DNA of 64,000 nt from Candidatus Heimdallarchaeota archaeon LC_2 (GCA_001940725.1 MDVR01000006.1:1-64000), one strand, 5' to 3'. Shown: positions 37,513-47,000, numbered from the stretch's first letter. Made by a program: numbers and translations. The notes: generated by a model not told the origin, from the sequence alone.

Positions 37513-37925
37513 TTCTAATCCATAAAAATAAAACATTAACATCTACAGAAGAGGAATTAGCTAAAAGTATCCCCGAGGCGATATATAGACATAAATTTTT
37601 AATGCACCCTGTAAGATTAGCTATGACTAAATTGCTATTTGAAACAATAGAACTGACTTCAATAGAATTAAAAAATGCTTTGGGCTTAACTTGGGGAGAT
37701 TACAACTCTCACATTAAAGCTATGAAAAAAAATAATTACATCACAGTGAGAGAAGGGTTCCAAGAAGGTTCAATCAAACATATCATAACACTTACTGATT
37801 CGGGATATAAAAATTTTGAAGAATTAAAATTAGTTTTACATAAATTTTTAACTAATTCTCCTGAAAATTACCTTAATTATGTTGACAAACACTACTCAGA
37901 TAAATTTGAATTAGAGGATGAATAA
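37506..37925 (+). CDS. Winged-helix DNA-binding domain; 3' part of the frameshifted beta-helix/wHTH gene
   Basis: From the T7 run the -1 frame reads YLILIHKNKTLTSTEEELAK and then SIPEAIYRHKFLMHPVRLAM, with no stop. The wHTH follows (LKNALGLTWGDYNSHIKAMK, NNYITVREGFQEG). It aligns with the wHTH of the 592-residue protein (KKYKFLLNPIRLSIIKYLHK; VSWGKFSSHVNSLINKGYIS) and of the TPR-wHTH protein. The first internal ATG is at 37602; a separate 107-residue protein from there would lack only linker. I favour one broken or frameshifted gene, because the linker upstream of 37602 is conserved in the paralogues. Confidence 0.72.
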   Translation, partial: YLILIHKNKTLTSTEEELAKSIPEAIYRHKFLMHPVRLAMTKLLFETIELTSIELKNALGLTWGDYNSHIKAMKKNNYITVREGFQEGSIKHIITLTDSGYKNFEELKLVLHKFLTNSPENYLNYVDKHYSDKFELEDE

Positions 37926-38028
37926 TTATCGATTGCAACTTAATGATTACATATTAAAAATAGCGAAAAAATTGAATTGACACTGGTAAAATAAAAATAT
38001 TTATTCTCTCATACAATTAACCTAAATT

Positions 38029-40563
38029 ATGAATGAAAGTAGCAGTTCATCAAATTTTACAATATATGGTGCTAAAAGATATTATGCTCCTGATGTGGTA
38101 TTAGAACCAACACACATGGCCCTATCACTTCGAATAAGCATAGATAATAAATCAATTGAGGGATCAAACACAATAACTCTACTTTCAAATAATGATAATG
38201 CCAAAGAGCTAAAATTAAATGCTGTAGATTACGATTTCGTTGATATCAAAACAGAAGGTCTCACATGGAGATATGATGAAAAATATATACATATCAATCT
38301 TAATTCAGCCTTAGATAAAGGTCAAACCAAAGAAGTAACAATTGAATACAAAGTTACTAGTCCCACAGCGGGTTTATATTTCTCGGGTTCAAATGATAAG
38401 ATAAAATGGTGTGGGAGTGATCATGAGACCGAAAGGGCAAGACACTGGTTCCCTTGTATTGATTATCCAAATGTCCGAACCTCATTGAAATGGGAATTAA
38501 CCTCTTCTGAAAATTATACAATTCTTGCAAATGGTAAATTTATATCTGAAACAAATAATGGCGATGGTACAAAAACTTCAATTTGGGATCATAATCACAG
38601 ATGCCCCAGCTATCTTGCAGCCATTGCCATTGGCGAACTCTCAGAATTCAAAGATAGAGAGCTTATTACAGATAACAGAACTATTCCGATTGCATACTAT
38701 GCAATTAATAAATTCTCATCAGAGGATCTGCAGAGATCTTTTGGTAGAACACCTGAAATGATCGAGTGGTATGTCAAAAAGTTTGACCACCCATTACCAT
38801 GGGATAAGTATTACCAGTTTGCTTTTCCAGATTTGGGTGGTGCTATGGAAAACCAATCTCTTGTTTCATGGGATGATTGGGCTGTATTAAACAAGGAATC
38901 TTTCGAGGAATATGGAGAATTAATTGATGCTATAAATATCCATGAACTAGCTCATACCTTCTTCGGTGATTTATTGGTTATGTCACACTTTTCACACGCA
39001 TGGCTTAAGGAATCATGGGCAACTTATGTAGATGCATTGTGGCATGAGGACAATAAGGGTACTGATTATTTCCAATATGAAATGTTCAAAAGTGCACAGG
39101 GTTATTTTGGAGAGGTAGATGACGAATATATTCGACCGATAGTTCAGAATTATTATAATAATTCATGGCAATTATTTGATAGCCATCTATATCCAGGTGG
39201 AGCATGGAGACTTCACATGCTCAGAAATATGCTTGGAGATAATCAATTCTTTAGTGCAATCAAAGATTACGTGGATACCTTTGCAGGAAAGCTTGTAGAA
39301 ACCATTGATTTCAAAAGGACTCTAGAAAAACATTCGGAATTAAATCTTACAGAATTTTTTGATGATTGGTTATTAACTGCCAAAGGTTTTCCTGATTTAG
39401 AAATAGATTTTGAATATCAGAAAGATGAAAATAGAGGTAAATTCACAATTAAACAGCTCCAAGTAAAGAAAAAGGATCCAATTAGAAAAGAACCTTTCAA
39501 ATTTGCTCTTGAAATCGGTTTTGTCCACGAAGAAAACGGAATACTCGAAATACATAAATTTAATGTGAAAGAAACAAACCATGTATTTTATGTGTCTCTA
39601 AAATCCATGCCTTATTATGTTCAAATTGATCCTAATTATCGATTACTTGTAAGGCAGAAAGTTAACTTTGAAGTTGAACTTCTAATTAATCAATTAAATT
39701 CCCCTCTTGTTATGGGTAGACTACAAGCGATTCACGCGTTGTGTAGAATTGGAAAAAGAAAGGCAATAATTGCAGTAATTGAGCACTATAGTAAAGAAAA
39801 ATTCTTTGGGGTTAGATCTGAAATATTTAAAGCTTTAAGCAAAACCAATACTCAGAACACAATTCAAGCCTTTGTTGACTTCATTCAAAGAGAAAAAGAA
39901 CCCAAAATACTTCGCATCTTATTCACAGAAGTAGGGAAATTTAGGGACTTGCGTATCGAAGCAGCTCTAAAAGAGGTAATAAATTCAGGGCTAAGACCAC
40001 AAGCCCTTTCTGTGGCATTAATTGCATTAGGGAAACAAAGGAATCAAGATAATCTTGATTTCGTAATGAAATTTACAAAAGATGATGGATGGCATTATCA
40101 TGCTCGTGCATCCGCATATCAAGCATTAGCTGAATTTCGAAATATTAGCATAATTCCACAATTACTTGAAGATCTTGACACTCAAGTTTATGAAGCTAGA
40201 AAGTCGATTATTTCAGCGCTTGCAAAATTAGCCATCTATGATGATAAACAAGTGAAATTAAACGTAATTGAAAGTTTAACAAAACTACTTAGAGATGAAA
40301 ATGACCAAATACGCCTAGCATCAGTCAATGCCTTGGGTAATCTAAAAGCAACTTCCGCTATTCCATATCTTGAAGATCTCAAAAAGAGACACCCTTACCA
40401 ACAGGGAGTAATATTTGAGAAAGCAATAAACAAGATTAGAGATGTTGAATCTGACAAAGACCTCCCGAAATTACTCAAACAAGTTGAAAAAATGTTCACT
40501 GAAATAAACGAGTTAAAATCATCAGTACAAGATTTAGAGGCAAAAGTCGATAAAAAAAATTAA
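38029..40563 (+). CDS. M1-family metallo-aminopeptidase with C-terminal HEAT repeats
   Basis: Residues 1-450 are an M1 (gluzincin) aminopeptidase. GGAMEN, as LGGAMENQSLVSW, is at about 271, and the zinc site is H305ELAH309 with E328 in WLKESWATY. The E is 18 residues after the second His, as expected. Residues about 545-810 are HEAT/PBS-lyase-like helical repeats (SVNALGNLKATSAIPYLEDL) and the end is a coiled coil (FTEINELKSSVQDLEAKVDK). No signal peptide is present, so it is cytosolic. It should remove N-terminal residues from peptides. The HEAT part replaces the usual ERAP1-like C-terminal domain of larger M1 enzymes. Confidence 0.93.
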   Translation: MNESSSSSNFTIYGAKRYYAPDVVLEPTHMALSLRISIDNKSIEGSNTITLLSNNDNAKELKLNAVDYDFVDIKTEGLTWRYDEKYIHINLNSALDKGQTKEVTIEYKVTSPTAGLYFSGSNDKIKWCGSDHETERARHWFPCIDYPNVRTSLKWELTSSENYTILANGKFISETNNGDGTKTSIWDHNHRCPSYLAAIAIGELSEFKDRELITDNRTIPIAYYAINKFSSEDLQRSFGRTPEMIEWYVKKFDHPLPWDKYYQFAFPDLGGAMENQSLVSWDDWAVLNKESFEEYGELIDAINIHELAHTFFGDLLVMSHFSHAWLKESWATYVDALWHEDNKGTDYFQYEMFKSAQGYFGEVDDEYIRPIVQNYYNNSWQLFDSHLYPGGAWRLHMLRNMLGDNQFFSAIKDYVDTFAGKLVETIDFKRTLEKHSELNLTEFFDDWLLTAKGFPDLEIDFEYQKDENRGKFTIKQLQVKKKDPIRKEPFKFALEIGFVHEENGILEIHKFNVKETNHVFYVSLKSMPYYVQIDPNYRLLVRQKVNFEVELLINQLNSPLVMGRLQAIHALCRIGKRKAIIAVIEHYSKEKFFGVRSEIFKALSKTNTQNTIQAFVDFIQREKEPKILRILFTEVGKFRDLRIEAALKEVINSGLRPQALSVALIALGKQRNQDNLDFVMKFTKDDGWHYHARASAYQALAEFRNISIIPQLLEDLDTQVYEARKSIISALAKLAIYDDKQVKLNVIESLTKLLRDENDQIRLASVNALGNLKATSAIPYLEDLKKRHPYQQGVIFEKAINKIRDVESDKDLPKLLKQVEKMFTEINELKSSVQDLEAKVDKKN

Positions 40564-40642
40564 GCCTAATCAATTTAAATTATAAATCCGATTGATAAAG
40601 ACAAAGTAATTGAAACTGTTAAATCTGACTTAAACTGCAAAA

Positions 40643-42238
40643 ATGTCAGATTATGATACAATACTGAAAAATGGGCAGATATATGATGGATCAGGATCAG
40701 ATCCGTATATAGGCGATATTGCCATTTCGGGTGATAAAATTGTAAAAGTGGGTAAAGTAGATGGGAGCGGAGACACGGAAATAGATGTTGGAGGATTCTC
40801 AGTTGCCCCCGGATTCATCAATATGTTAAGTTGGTCAGTTGTAAGTTTAATTGAAGATGGAAGAGCACTTGGGACAATTAAGCAAGGTGTAACGTTAGAA
40901 GTAATGGGGGAAGGTATGTCAATGGGTCCACTAAATGAACGGCTTAAACATGAATTAAGTGAAATCTTTTCAACAAAGTATGATATTACATGGAATACTC
41001 TGGGAGAATATCTTCAATTCTTGGAGAATAAAGGTATTTCCACAAATGTGGCATCATTTGTTGGTGCAACTACTGTAAGAATTTACGTTTTGGGTCATGA
41101 AGACCGAGAACCAAATGATGAGGAATTGGAAAAGATGAAATCTTTAGTCGATCAAGCCATGCGTGAAGGTGCATTAGGAGTAGGAAGTGCACTGATTTAT
41201 CCTCCCGCTTTTTATGCCTCTACAAATGAATTGATTGAACTATGTAAAGTCGCATCAAAATATGGGGGTATGTTTATCAGTCACATGAGGAGTGAAGGAA
41301 CTAATTTTCTAGAAGCTTTAGATGAATTCATCACCATTGTTAGGGAAGCAAAAGTGAGAGGAGAGATTTATCACCTGAAGGCTGCAGGGGAAAAAAACTG
41401 GTCTAAAATGGATTCAGCAATTGCAAATATCCAAAACGCTAGATCTGAAGGCCTTGAGATCACTGCAGATATGTATCTCTATACTGCCGGAGGTACAGGC
41501 CTTTCTTCTACACTTCCGCCTTGGGCACAAGAAGGAGGACAAGAAAAATTTTTAGCACGTCTTAAAGATCCTGATACAAGGGCTAAACTGAAAATAGAAA
41601 TGTTAGAATCAACCAAAAAGTGGGAGAACTTCTATACGGATGCAGGACCTCAAAATATGCTTATTAGTTCCGTTGGAAAAGATGAATTGAAACCACTAAT
41701 AGGAAAAAGAATATCGGAAATTGCGGAATCACGAAACCAGGATCCGAGGGACACAATTATTGATCTTCTAATACAAGATGAAACCAGAATTGAGACGGTT
41801 TACTTTCTCATGTCAGAAGAAAACGTTAAGAAAAAAATTGCACTGCCATTTATGTCATTTTGTTCTGATGCAGCCTCCATGTCCGCTAAAGGTGTTTTTC
41901 TTGAGAATAATGAACACCCAAGAGCATATGGAAATTTCGCCCGATTATTAGGTAAATATGTTAGAGATGAAAAGGTAATACCAATGAAAGAAGCAATTCG
42001 AAGACTTACCTCATTTCCCGCAGATAATTTAGGATTAAAAGATCGAGGTTTGCTGAAAAAGGATTTGGTGGCAGACATTGTAGTTTTTAACCCAGAAAAG
42101 ATCGAAGATAAGGCTACTTTCGATAATCCTCATCAACTCGCAGAAGGAATGATCCATGTTTGGGTAAATGGGGTTCAAGTCTTAAATAATGGCACCCACA
42201 CAGGAAATTACCCCGGTCAATTCGTTAAAAGACAATGA
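40643..42238 (+). CDS. N-acyl-D-amino-acid deacylase-like amidohydrolase
   Basis: This 531-residue amidohydrolase-superfamily protein of the D-aminoacylase group has ILKNGQIYDGSGSDPYIGDI at the N-terminus, metal-ligand histidines in FISHMRSEG and EIYHLKAAGEKN, and an aspartate in FCSDAASMSA. The HxH after VAPGFIN that most relatives have is replaced here by NMLSW. The cysteine ligand region reads EVMGEGMSMG. This matches a divergent subgroup in which the first metal site is lost. Hydrolysis of N-acyl amino acids or dipeptides is the likely chemistry. It lies 80 bp after the M1 aminopeptidase, so a peptide-salvage operon is plausible. Confidence 0.85.
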   Translation: MSDYDTILKNGQIYDGSGSDPYIGDIAISGDKIVKVGKVDGSGDTEIDVGGFSVAPGFINMLSWSVVSLIEDGRALGTIKQGVTLEVMGEGMSMGPLNERLKHELSEIFSTKYDITWNTLGEYLQFLENKGISTNVASFVGATTVRIYVLGHEDREPNDEELEKMKSLVDQAMREGALGVGSALIYPPAFYASTNELIELCKVASKYGGMFISHMRSEGTNFLEALDEFITIVREAKVRGEIYHLKAAGEKNWSKMDSAIANIQNARSEGLEITADMYLYTAGGTGLSSTLPPWAQEGGQEKFLARLKDPDTRAKLKIEMLESTKKWENFYTDAGPQNMLISSVGKDELKPLIGKRISEIAESRNQDPRDTIIDLLIQDETRIETVYFLMSEENVKKKIALPFMSFCSDAASMSAKGVFLENNEHPRAYGNFARLLGKYVRDEKVIPMKEAIRRLTSFPADNLGLKDRGLLKKDLVADIVVFNPEKIEDKATFDNPHQLAEGMIHVWVNGVQVLNNGTHTGNYPGQFVKRQ

Positions 42239-42373
42239 ATGAATATGAATGCTGATGCACTTCGTTGCCACATAAATAAGGTAAATGACTAACGTTGCAT
42301 AGGATTGCGATCAATATTTTGTTGTTATCAAATCGATTTATTTAATTAAAATAATTAAAGTTCATACTTTAGT

Positions 42374-42985
42374 ATGAAAGTAGAATCAGTGGACCCTAAT
42401 GATCAGCTATTATTAGACCTTCATATTAAGGTCCTACAAAAAATCCTTCTTCAGGAGCCATTTGATCAGATTAAAATTCATTACCAACAAAATATGAACG
42501 ATCTAAACTACATTGAAATTATAAAAAATTCGGGGCATTTGAGCTTTGATGATGGGAATAAATTGATTGGAGCTTATCCAATTTCCCCTTCGCCAACAGA
42601 TTATAGTGTCAATTTGGAAGGTATCGGGGAAGGTTTCAGTATGTGCGCTGTTGATGCACTCGGTATTCCTTACACGTTTATGAGAAAAACAATAATTAAA
42701 ACGATTGACAAATCAACAGGTAATGATCTGGAATTAATAATAGATCCTCATTCTGAAAATCAAGAAATACTAGATATTTTTGTTGCTTACCAAAATACTC
42801 CAGAGGACCTACAAGGGAGTAATTCTGCAGCCAAAGTACAGTGTCCGACGATCAATTTTTACTCTTCAAAAAGTGATATCCCTAGCAATCTCCAAACTTG
42901 GACCTATTTACAGGCATTAGAATACGCAAAAAAGAGATTTAGCAGAGCTGAAATGCTTGCACGAATTAAAAAAATTATTAATTAG
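42374..42985 (+). CDS. Alkylmercury lyase (MerB)-like protein
   Basis: The 203-residue protein resembles MerB in its C-terminal half. C91 and D94 in SMCAVDALGIPYTF correspond to the catalytic Cys96 and Asp99 of MerB, followed by DLELIIDPH. C157 in KVQCPTINFYSS corresponds to Cys159. All three catalytic residues are thus present at the right spacing, while the rest is divergent. MerB cleaves carbon-mercury bonds. No merA or MerR-type regulator is nearby, so the physiological role is open and it may act on another organometal or organosulfur substrate. ATG at 42374 is the natural start. Confidence 0.75.
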   Translation: MKVESVDPNDQLLLDLHIKVLQKILLQEPFDQIKIHYQQNMNDLNYIEIIKNSGHLSFDDGNKLIGAYPISPSPTDYSVNLEGIGEGFSMCAVDALGIPYTFMRKTIIKTIDKSTGNDLELIIDPHSENQEILDIFVAYQNTPEDLQGSNSAAKVQCPTINFYSSKSDIPSNLQTWTYLQALEYAKKRFSRAEMLARIKKIIN

Positions 42986-42993
42986 AGTTTTAT

Positions 42994-44085
42994 CTAGAAC
43001 TTTCCAGGACTTGGGGGAATGAGTCCATCTTCATTTCTCTCAGAGTTGATGTATTTCTTCATTTTATAATATGGATTACTATTGTATGCTTTATCATAAT
43101 AATTGTCTAATGGAAAAAGTTCGTCAAGTTGTTCTATAACATCAACAGATAATATGACATCGAGAGCGACAATATTCTCCTCAATCCTCTTAGGGTCCCT
43201 GGTACTCATAATTGCAGAACTAACATCAGAATTTGATAGAGTCCATGCATATGCCAACTGTGAAGGTTTGATATCGAGATCTTTTGCAATTTGGCCGAAT
43301 TTTTTCAACTTTGATAAATCATCTTTATCAAATGGAATGCCTCTACGTTTCATACCAGTTAAGTTCGCTAACTGTTTTTCGTTTAATTCTTTAAATTCTA
43401 CGTCATCATACATTCCTGTGAGTACTCCATCCGATAATACTTTGTAAGCTACAATACCTAAATCCCATCCATCTATCGTATATGGTAATCCTTGCTCAAC
43501 TGCAGATCTGGTGTATAAATTGTACTTTGATTGATCGACTACTGGACCCTCTAATCCTAACTTTTCTGCAATTCCAAAAGCTCTTTCTAGATCTGCTGAA
43601 GGCCAATTGGAAGTACCCCAATGTAATATTTGACCTCTATCAATGAGATAGTTCATAGTTCTTACTGTCTCAATTAATTGAGTTGAATAATCGGGGCGAT
43701 GGCAGTAATATAAATCAACATAAGTTGTTTGTAATCTTTGTAGAGATCCTTGGATTGAATCAAAAAGGTGCTTACGGCTTAAACCTCTATGATTAGCATG
43801 TTTACTCATTGGAATACAAGCCTTAGTTGCAATTACCAACTCAGATCTATCATAATCTTTTATCGTATTACCAACAATTGTCTCAGCAGGACCATATGCA
43901 CCATATATATCGGCACTATCAATATAATTCATCCCAACTCCAATCGCCTTTTCCAAACAGACTTTACCCTCCTCTGCTGTAACAGGATTATTTGTTGCTT
44001 GAAACTGAGCGCCACCAAGGAACATTGTCCCGTAACTGATTTCTGAAACATACATTCCACTGTTTCCTAATTTGCGAAATTTCAT
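42994..44085 (-). CDS. Aldo/keto reductase (voltage-gated K-channel beta-like group)
   Basis: The 363-residue TIM-barrel oxidoreductase has the catalytic Asp and Tyr in YIDSADIYGAYGPAE, Lys in LVIATKACIP, and His in YYCHRPDYS, making the AKR tetrad. The C-terminal NADPH-binding region includes SSAIMSTRDPKRIEEN. It reduces aldehydes or ketones; the substrate is unknown. It is paralogous to the AKR at 58721-59722 and convergent with the MerB-like gene, stops 8 bp apart. The C-terminal extension after residue 325 is slightly longer than in the paralogue. Confidence 0.9.
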   Translation of the reverse strand: MKFRKLGNSGMYVSEISYGTMFLGGAQFQATNNPVTAEEGKVCLEKAIGVGMNYIDSADIYGAYGPAETIVGNTIKDYDRSELVIATKACIPMSKHANHRGLSRKHLFDSIQGSLQRLQTTYVDLYYCHRPDYSTQLIETVRTMNYLIDRGQILHWGTSNWPSADLERAFGIAEKLGLEGPVVDQSKYNLYTRSAVEQGLPYTIDGWDLGIVAYKVLSDGVLTGMYDDVEFKELNEKQLANLTGMKRRGIPFDKDDLSKLKKFGQIAKDLDIKPSQLAYAWTLSNSDVSSAIMSTRDPKRIEENIVALDVILSVDVIEQLDELFPLDNYYDKAYNSNPYYKMKKYINSERNEDGLIPPSPGKF

Positions 44086-44166
44086 GAAAAAGTAGTATTA
44101 AGAATGATTATATCTTTTCCCATTCCGGTCAAATTGTGAAAATGTTCCATCTTGACACAAAATATA

Positions 44167-45168
44167 TCAGATAAGCCCGTTTAGCAGATTCATAAAACAG
44201 CCGCCAATCTCTTCACTGTAGCCACCTTCTAATATTATTCCCAATTTGCTAAAATTCGATAAATGCTTCCCAATCTTTTGATAATAAGATTGAGTGAGTT
44301 CCATCCCTGCAATTGGATCTTTATAATAGGCATCAAATCCCATACTTACTAACACAATGTCAGGACTATAATTTTCGATGTCATTGAGTGCTTTAACTAG
44401 AGTTTCATCATATTTTTCTGAATTTGTTGTATTTGATAAAGGATAGTTAATATTGAAATTCTTTCCATCTCCCTCTCCTATTTCATTTCTTGCCCCCCAG
44501 TAATACGGATAGGCATCTTTAGCATGTATTGAGACATACTGAACCTTAGATGTATCATAAAAAATTTCTTGAGTGCCATTACCATGATGATAATCCAAAT
44601 CGAGTATAGAAACTGATTTCCCTCTATTCACTGCTTCTTTAGCAGCTATTGCCACATTATTGAAAAAACAATAACCACCGCCTTTGGCTTGCATAGCATG
44701 GTGACCGGGAGGCCTACTCAATCCGATTGATATAGTTTCATTCCTCATAATGTGATAAACACAATCAAGCGCACTAGATGCAGAATGATGAGCTGCAGAA
44801 AATGAATAAGGTGTTATTGGGGTATCAACAGAGAAGAAGTAATATCCTAGTAGAGCGTCAAGCAATGAGTCTGAGTCTGGAATGATCTTTATATTTTCTG
44901 GAGCGATCGTCATTGGGACTTGTTCTTCAATATCTGTAGGGAGGGATTTTAAAAATTCGATATAGCCTTTATCATGTATTTCAGCAATTTTGGATATCTC
45001 ACACAATGGTGGGTTAGCAATTTCATGATTATCATTATTCTCTTTTTGAATTGCTGATACTATCCAATTTATCCTGTCAGGTTTCTCAGGATACTCTCTA
45101 AAATCATGACCTGAAAATTCCTGTTTAGGATCATATTTAAGCTGATTATCACTAAAAATTATTTTCAA
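44167..45168 (-). CDS. Histone-deacetylase-family / acetylpolyamine amidohydrolase-like enzyme
   Basis: The 333-residue zinc deacetylase of the HDAC fold has the histidine pair in RPPGHHAMQAKGGGYCFFNN, Zn ligands in SILDLDYHHGNGTQEIF, a further Asp in SMGFDAYYKDPI, and the catalytic Tyr in LEGGYSEEIGG. The class II-like pattern also fits acetylpolyamine amidohydrolases. Its substrate may be acetyl-lysine on chromatin proteins or acetylated polyamines. A GNAT acetyltransferase lies 1.4 kb away, but not in an operon. The ATG at 45168 gives a normal N-terminus. Confidence 0.9.
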   Translation of the reverse strand: MKIIFSDNQLKYDPKQEFSGHDFREYPEKPDRINWIVSAIQKENNDNHEIANPPLCEISKIAEIHDKGYIEFLKSLPTDIEEQVPMTIAPENIKIIPDSDSLLDALLGYYFFSVDTPITPYSFSAAHHSASSALDCVYHIMRNETISIGLSRPPGHHAMQAKGGGYCFFNNVAIAAKEAVNRGKSVSILDLDYHHGNGTQEIFYDTSKVQYVSIHAKDAYPYYWGARNEIGEGDGKNFNINYPLSNTTNSEKYDETLVKALNDIENYSPDIVLVSMGFDAYYKDPIAGMELTQSYYQKIGKHLSNFSKLGIILEGGYSEEIGGCFMNLLNGLI

Positions 45169-45226
45169 TGTGAGAATTGACCAAATAGTTGTTTTAAGCT
45201 TATTGAGGAATATAGAATACTCGATA

Positions 45227-46474
45227 CTAGTTTACTTTATAAATTTCGGTATTCGGATAAAATTTGTTCCAAAGGTACCAATATGCATGTTCAGTTATGT
45301 GTAGTGGAACTAAATTTTCATACTCACCATTTGCCACTCCATTCAAAGACCAACTTTTTTCTTCTTTATTTAATAGGTTGTCTTCAAAGTGAAGGCCTGT
45401 AATTTTGTAGGCATAAGCACCCAATCCATTGAAAATAAATGAAAACTCTATTGTCCCGATTTTATCCTCCAAAATTGAAATTTCATTTGGATTGAACATC
45501 TCATAGGGGTAGGCTTTTTGCCCTTCACCAATAATACTAATTCCAATAATTGGAATTTTCTTCTTTAAGGAAGTATTAGTTCCTCCTCTTGAAAAACCTA
45601 AATGGTTAAAATTCTTTACTAGTTTACCAATGGACCTAAAAAAGAAATAAATTGAAAAATTAACCTTTCTATGATAAAATAATGCGTCTCTGTATAATTC
45701 CATTGTGTGAGACCATATTGCCCTTGTTATTCGAATATCAATAAGATCATTTACTTTCTTGTTTGTGGAATTGTGAATAAGTTTCCCATTAAATTGTTGC
45801 CAAATGAATTTACCCCTTTTATCAGTTAGAACTTTATTCCCATTTAACATTGACCCTTGATTTGAAGAGATTTCAATTTGCTTTCCATCAAGGAAAGGTA
45901 GCAAATATGCATGTATCGAATTGAATAGTAGGCAGAAAGACAATGAATATTTTTTTGTAGAATTGATCGATAAAATCATATCACCTGCAATTAGATTTCG
46001 AAGAGGAATAACATGAGCTCCATGGGGAAGATCAATAGATCCGAATCGACTGTCCTTAACATTTACATGAACTATGACCAGTTCTGGGTCATCAGATATA
46101 AATTTTGTATAATCTTGAGAGACTTCTGATAGTGGCTTGAAACTATCAGTAATCACATTATAAAAAAATGCATAACGGGTAAAGAGATAGAGAATCAAAG
46201 GTATTGTTATCTTTACTACATCTGAAGAGGAATTTTCAAAACTGCGGAGAACCAAATCAGCCAACCAAATAAAGAACCCAACGAGGGCAAATATTGGAGA
46301 ATAACTAGTTATCCTAATGAGAAATGGTTTATTTGTCATATAAAGAAGTAGCTGAGTCTGCAAGATGAAGGAAAACCAAAGAAAGATTAATGCAAATGTA
46401 GTTCCCACTATTGCAATATTCCTCTGAGTGTTTAAAATCTCATTGTTGTATTTATAAAATTGAATGTTGATCAC
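45227..46474 (-). CDS. Membrane protein with DUF3179-like domains
   Basis: The N-terminal 120 residues hold three membrane helices (GTTFALIFLWFSFILQTQLL first). The rest is extracytoplasmic-looking and appears to contain two DUF3179-type repeats. One has SSNQGSMLNGNKVLTDKRGK then FIWQQFNGKLI; the other has GQKAYPYEMFNPNEISILED and WSLNGVANGEYENLVPLHI, ending WNKFYPNTEIYKV. DUF3179 proteins are secreted proteins of unknown activity. The match is by motif spacing, not by search. It is divergent from the GNAT gene. Confidence 0.55.
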   Translation of the reverse strand: MINIQFYKYNNEILNTQRNIAIVGTTFALIFLWFSFILQTQLLLYMTNKPFLIRITSYSPIFALVGFFIWLADLVLRSFENSSSDVVKITIPLILYLFTRYAFFYNVITDSFKPLSEVSQDYTKFISDDPELVIVHVNVKDSRFGSIDLPHGAHVIPLRNLIAGDMILSINSTKKYSLSFCLLFNSIHAYLLPFLDGKQIEISSNQGSMLNGNKVLTDKRGKFIWQQFNGKLIHNSTNKKVNDLIDIRITRAIWSHTMELYRDALFYHRKVNFSIYFFFRSIGKLVKNFNHLGFSRGGTNTSLKKKIPIIGISIIGEGQKAYPYEMFNPNEISILEDKIGTIEFSFIFNGLGAYAYKITGLHFEDNLLNKEEKSWSLNGVANGEYENLVPLHITEHAYWYLWNKFYPNTEIYKVN

Positions 46475-46538
46475 TAAAGTTCATAATAATAACAACACTA
46501 TTCAAATCTGATTAATATCAACAATCTTTTGAGATTTT

Positions 46539-47000
46539 ATGACTACCGAAAAATCAAAACAAGTCACTCTTAGACCAATTGTACTAAATAACTGGAAAAA
46601 AGCAATATCTCTTCAAGTACATGAAGATCAGAGAAGATTTGTCTCTTCAAACATACATTCCATTGCAGAATCAAGGTTTTATGAAACAGCCTATAATTAT
46701 GGAATTTATGAAGATGAGGATATGATTGGTTTCATTTTAATATATAACCCACCAGATGAACCGAAACTAGGACATATTGTTAGATTTATGATTGATGGAA
46801 ATCATCAAAAAAAGGGACTGGGAAAACAGAGTATTAAGTTACTAATAGATTTATTATCAACACAATTTAGTAAAAAGAAGGTCACATTAACTGTTATTCC
46901 TGAAAATCATGGTGCGAGAGATTTTTATGAAAATGTAGGTTTTGTCAATACTAATGAGCTTGTAGATGGTGAAATTAAATATAAATATGATATCAAATAA
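46539..47000 (+). CDS. GNAT acetyltransferase (spermidine/diamine type)
   Basis: The 153-residue N-acetyltransferase has the fold landmarks VTLRPIVLNNWKKAISLQVH, the acetyl-CoA loop MIDGNHQKKGLGKQSIKLLI, and the C-terminal VIPENHGARDFYENVGFV. The pattern around NWKKAISLQVHEDQRRFVSS resembles polyamine acetyltransferases such as BltD and PaiA. It would transfer an acetyl group to a primary amine. The HDAC/acetylpolyamine amidohydrolase gene lies nearby, so the two may act in opposition on polyamines or protein lysines. Confidence 0.85.
   Translation: MTTEKSKQVTLRPIVLNNWKKAISLQVHEDQRRFVSSNIHSIAESRFYETAYNYGIYEDEDMIGFILIYNPPDEPKLGHIVRFMIDGNHQKKGLGKQSIKLLIDLLSTQFSKKKVTLTVIPENHGARDFYENVGFVNTNELVDGEIKYKYDIK

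Noticed and set aside
37602..37925. Independent 107-residue wHTH gene starting at 37602
   Set aside because: The linker upstream of this ATG is open and conserved in the paralogues, so it is better explained as the 3' part of a frameshifted fusion.
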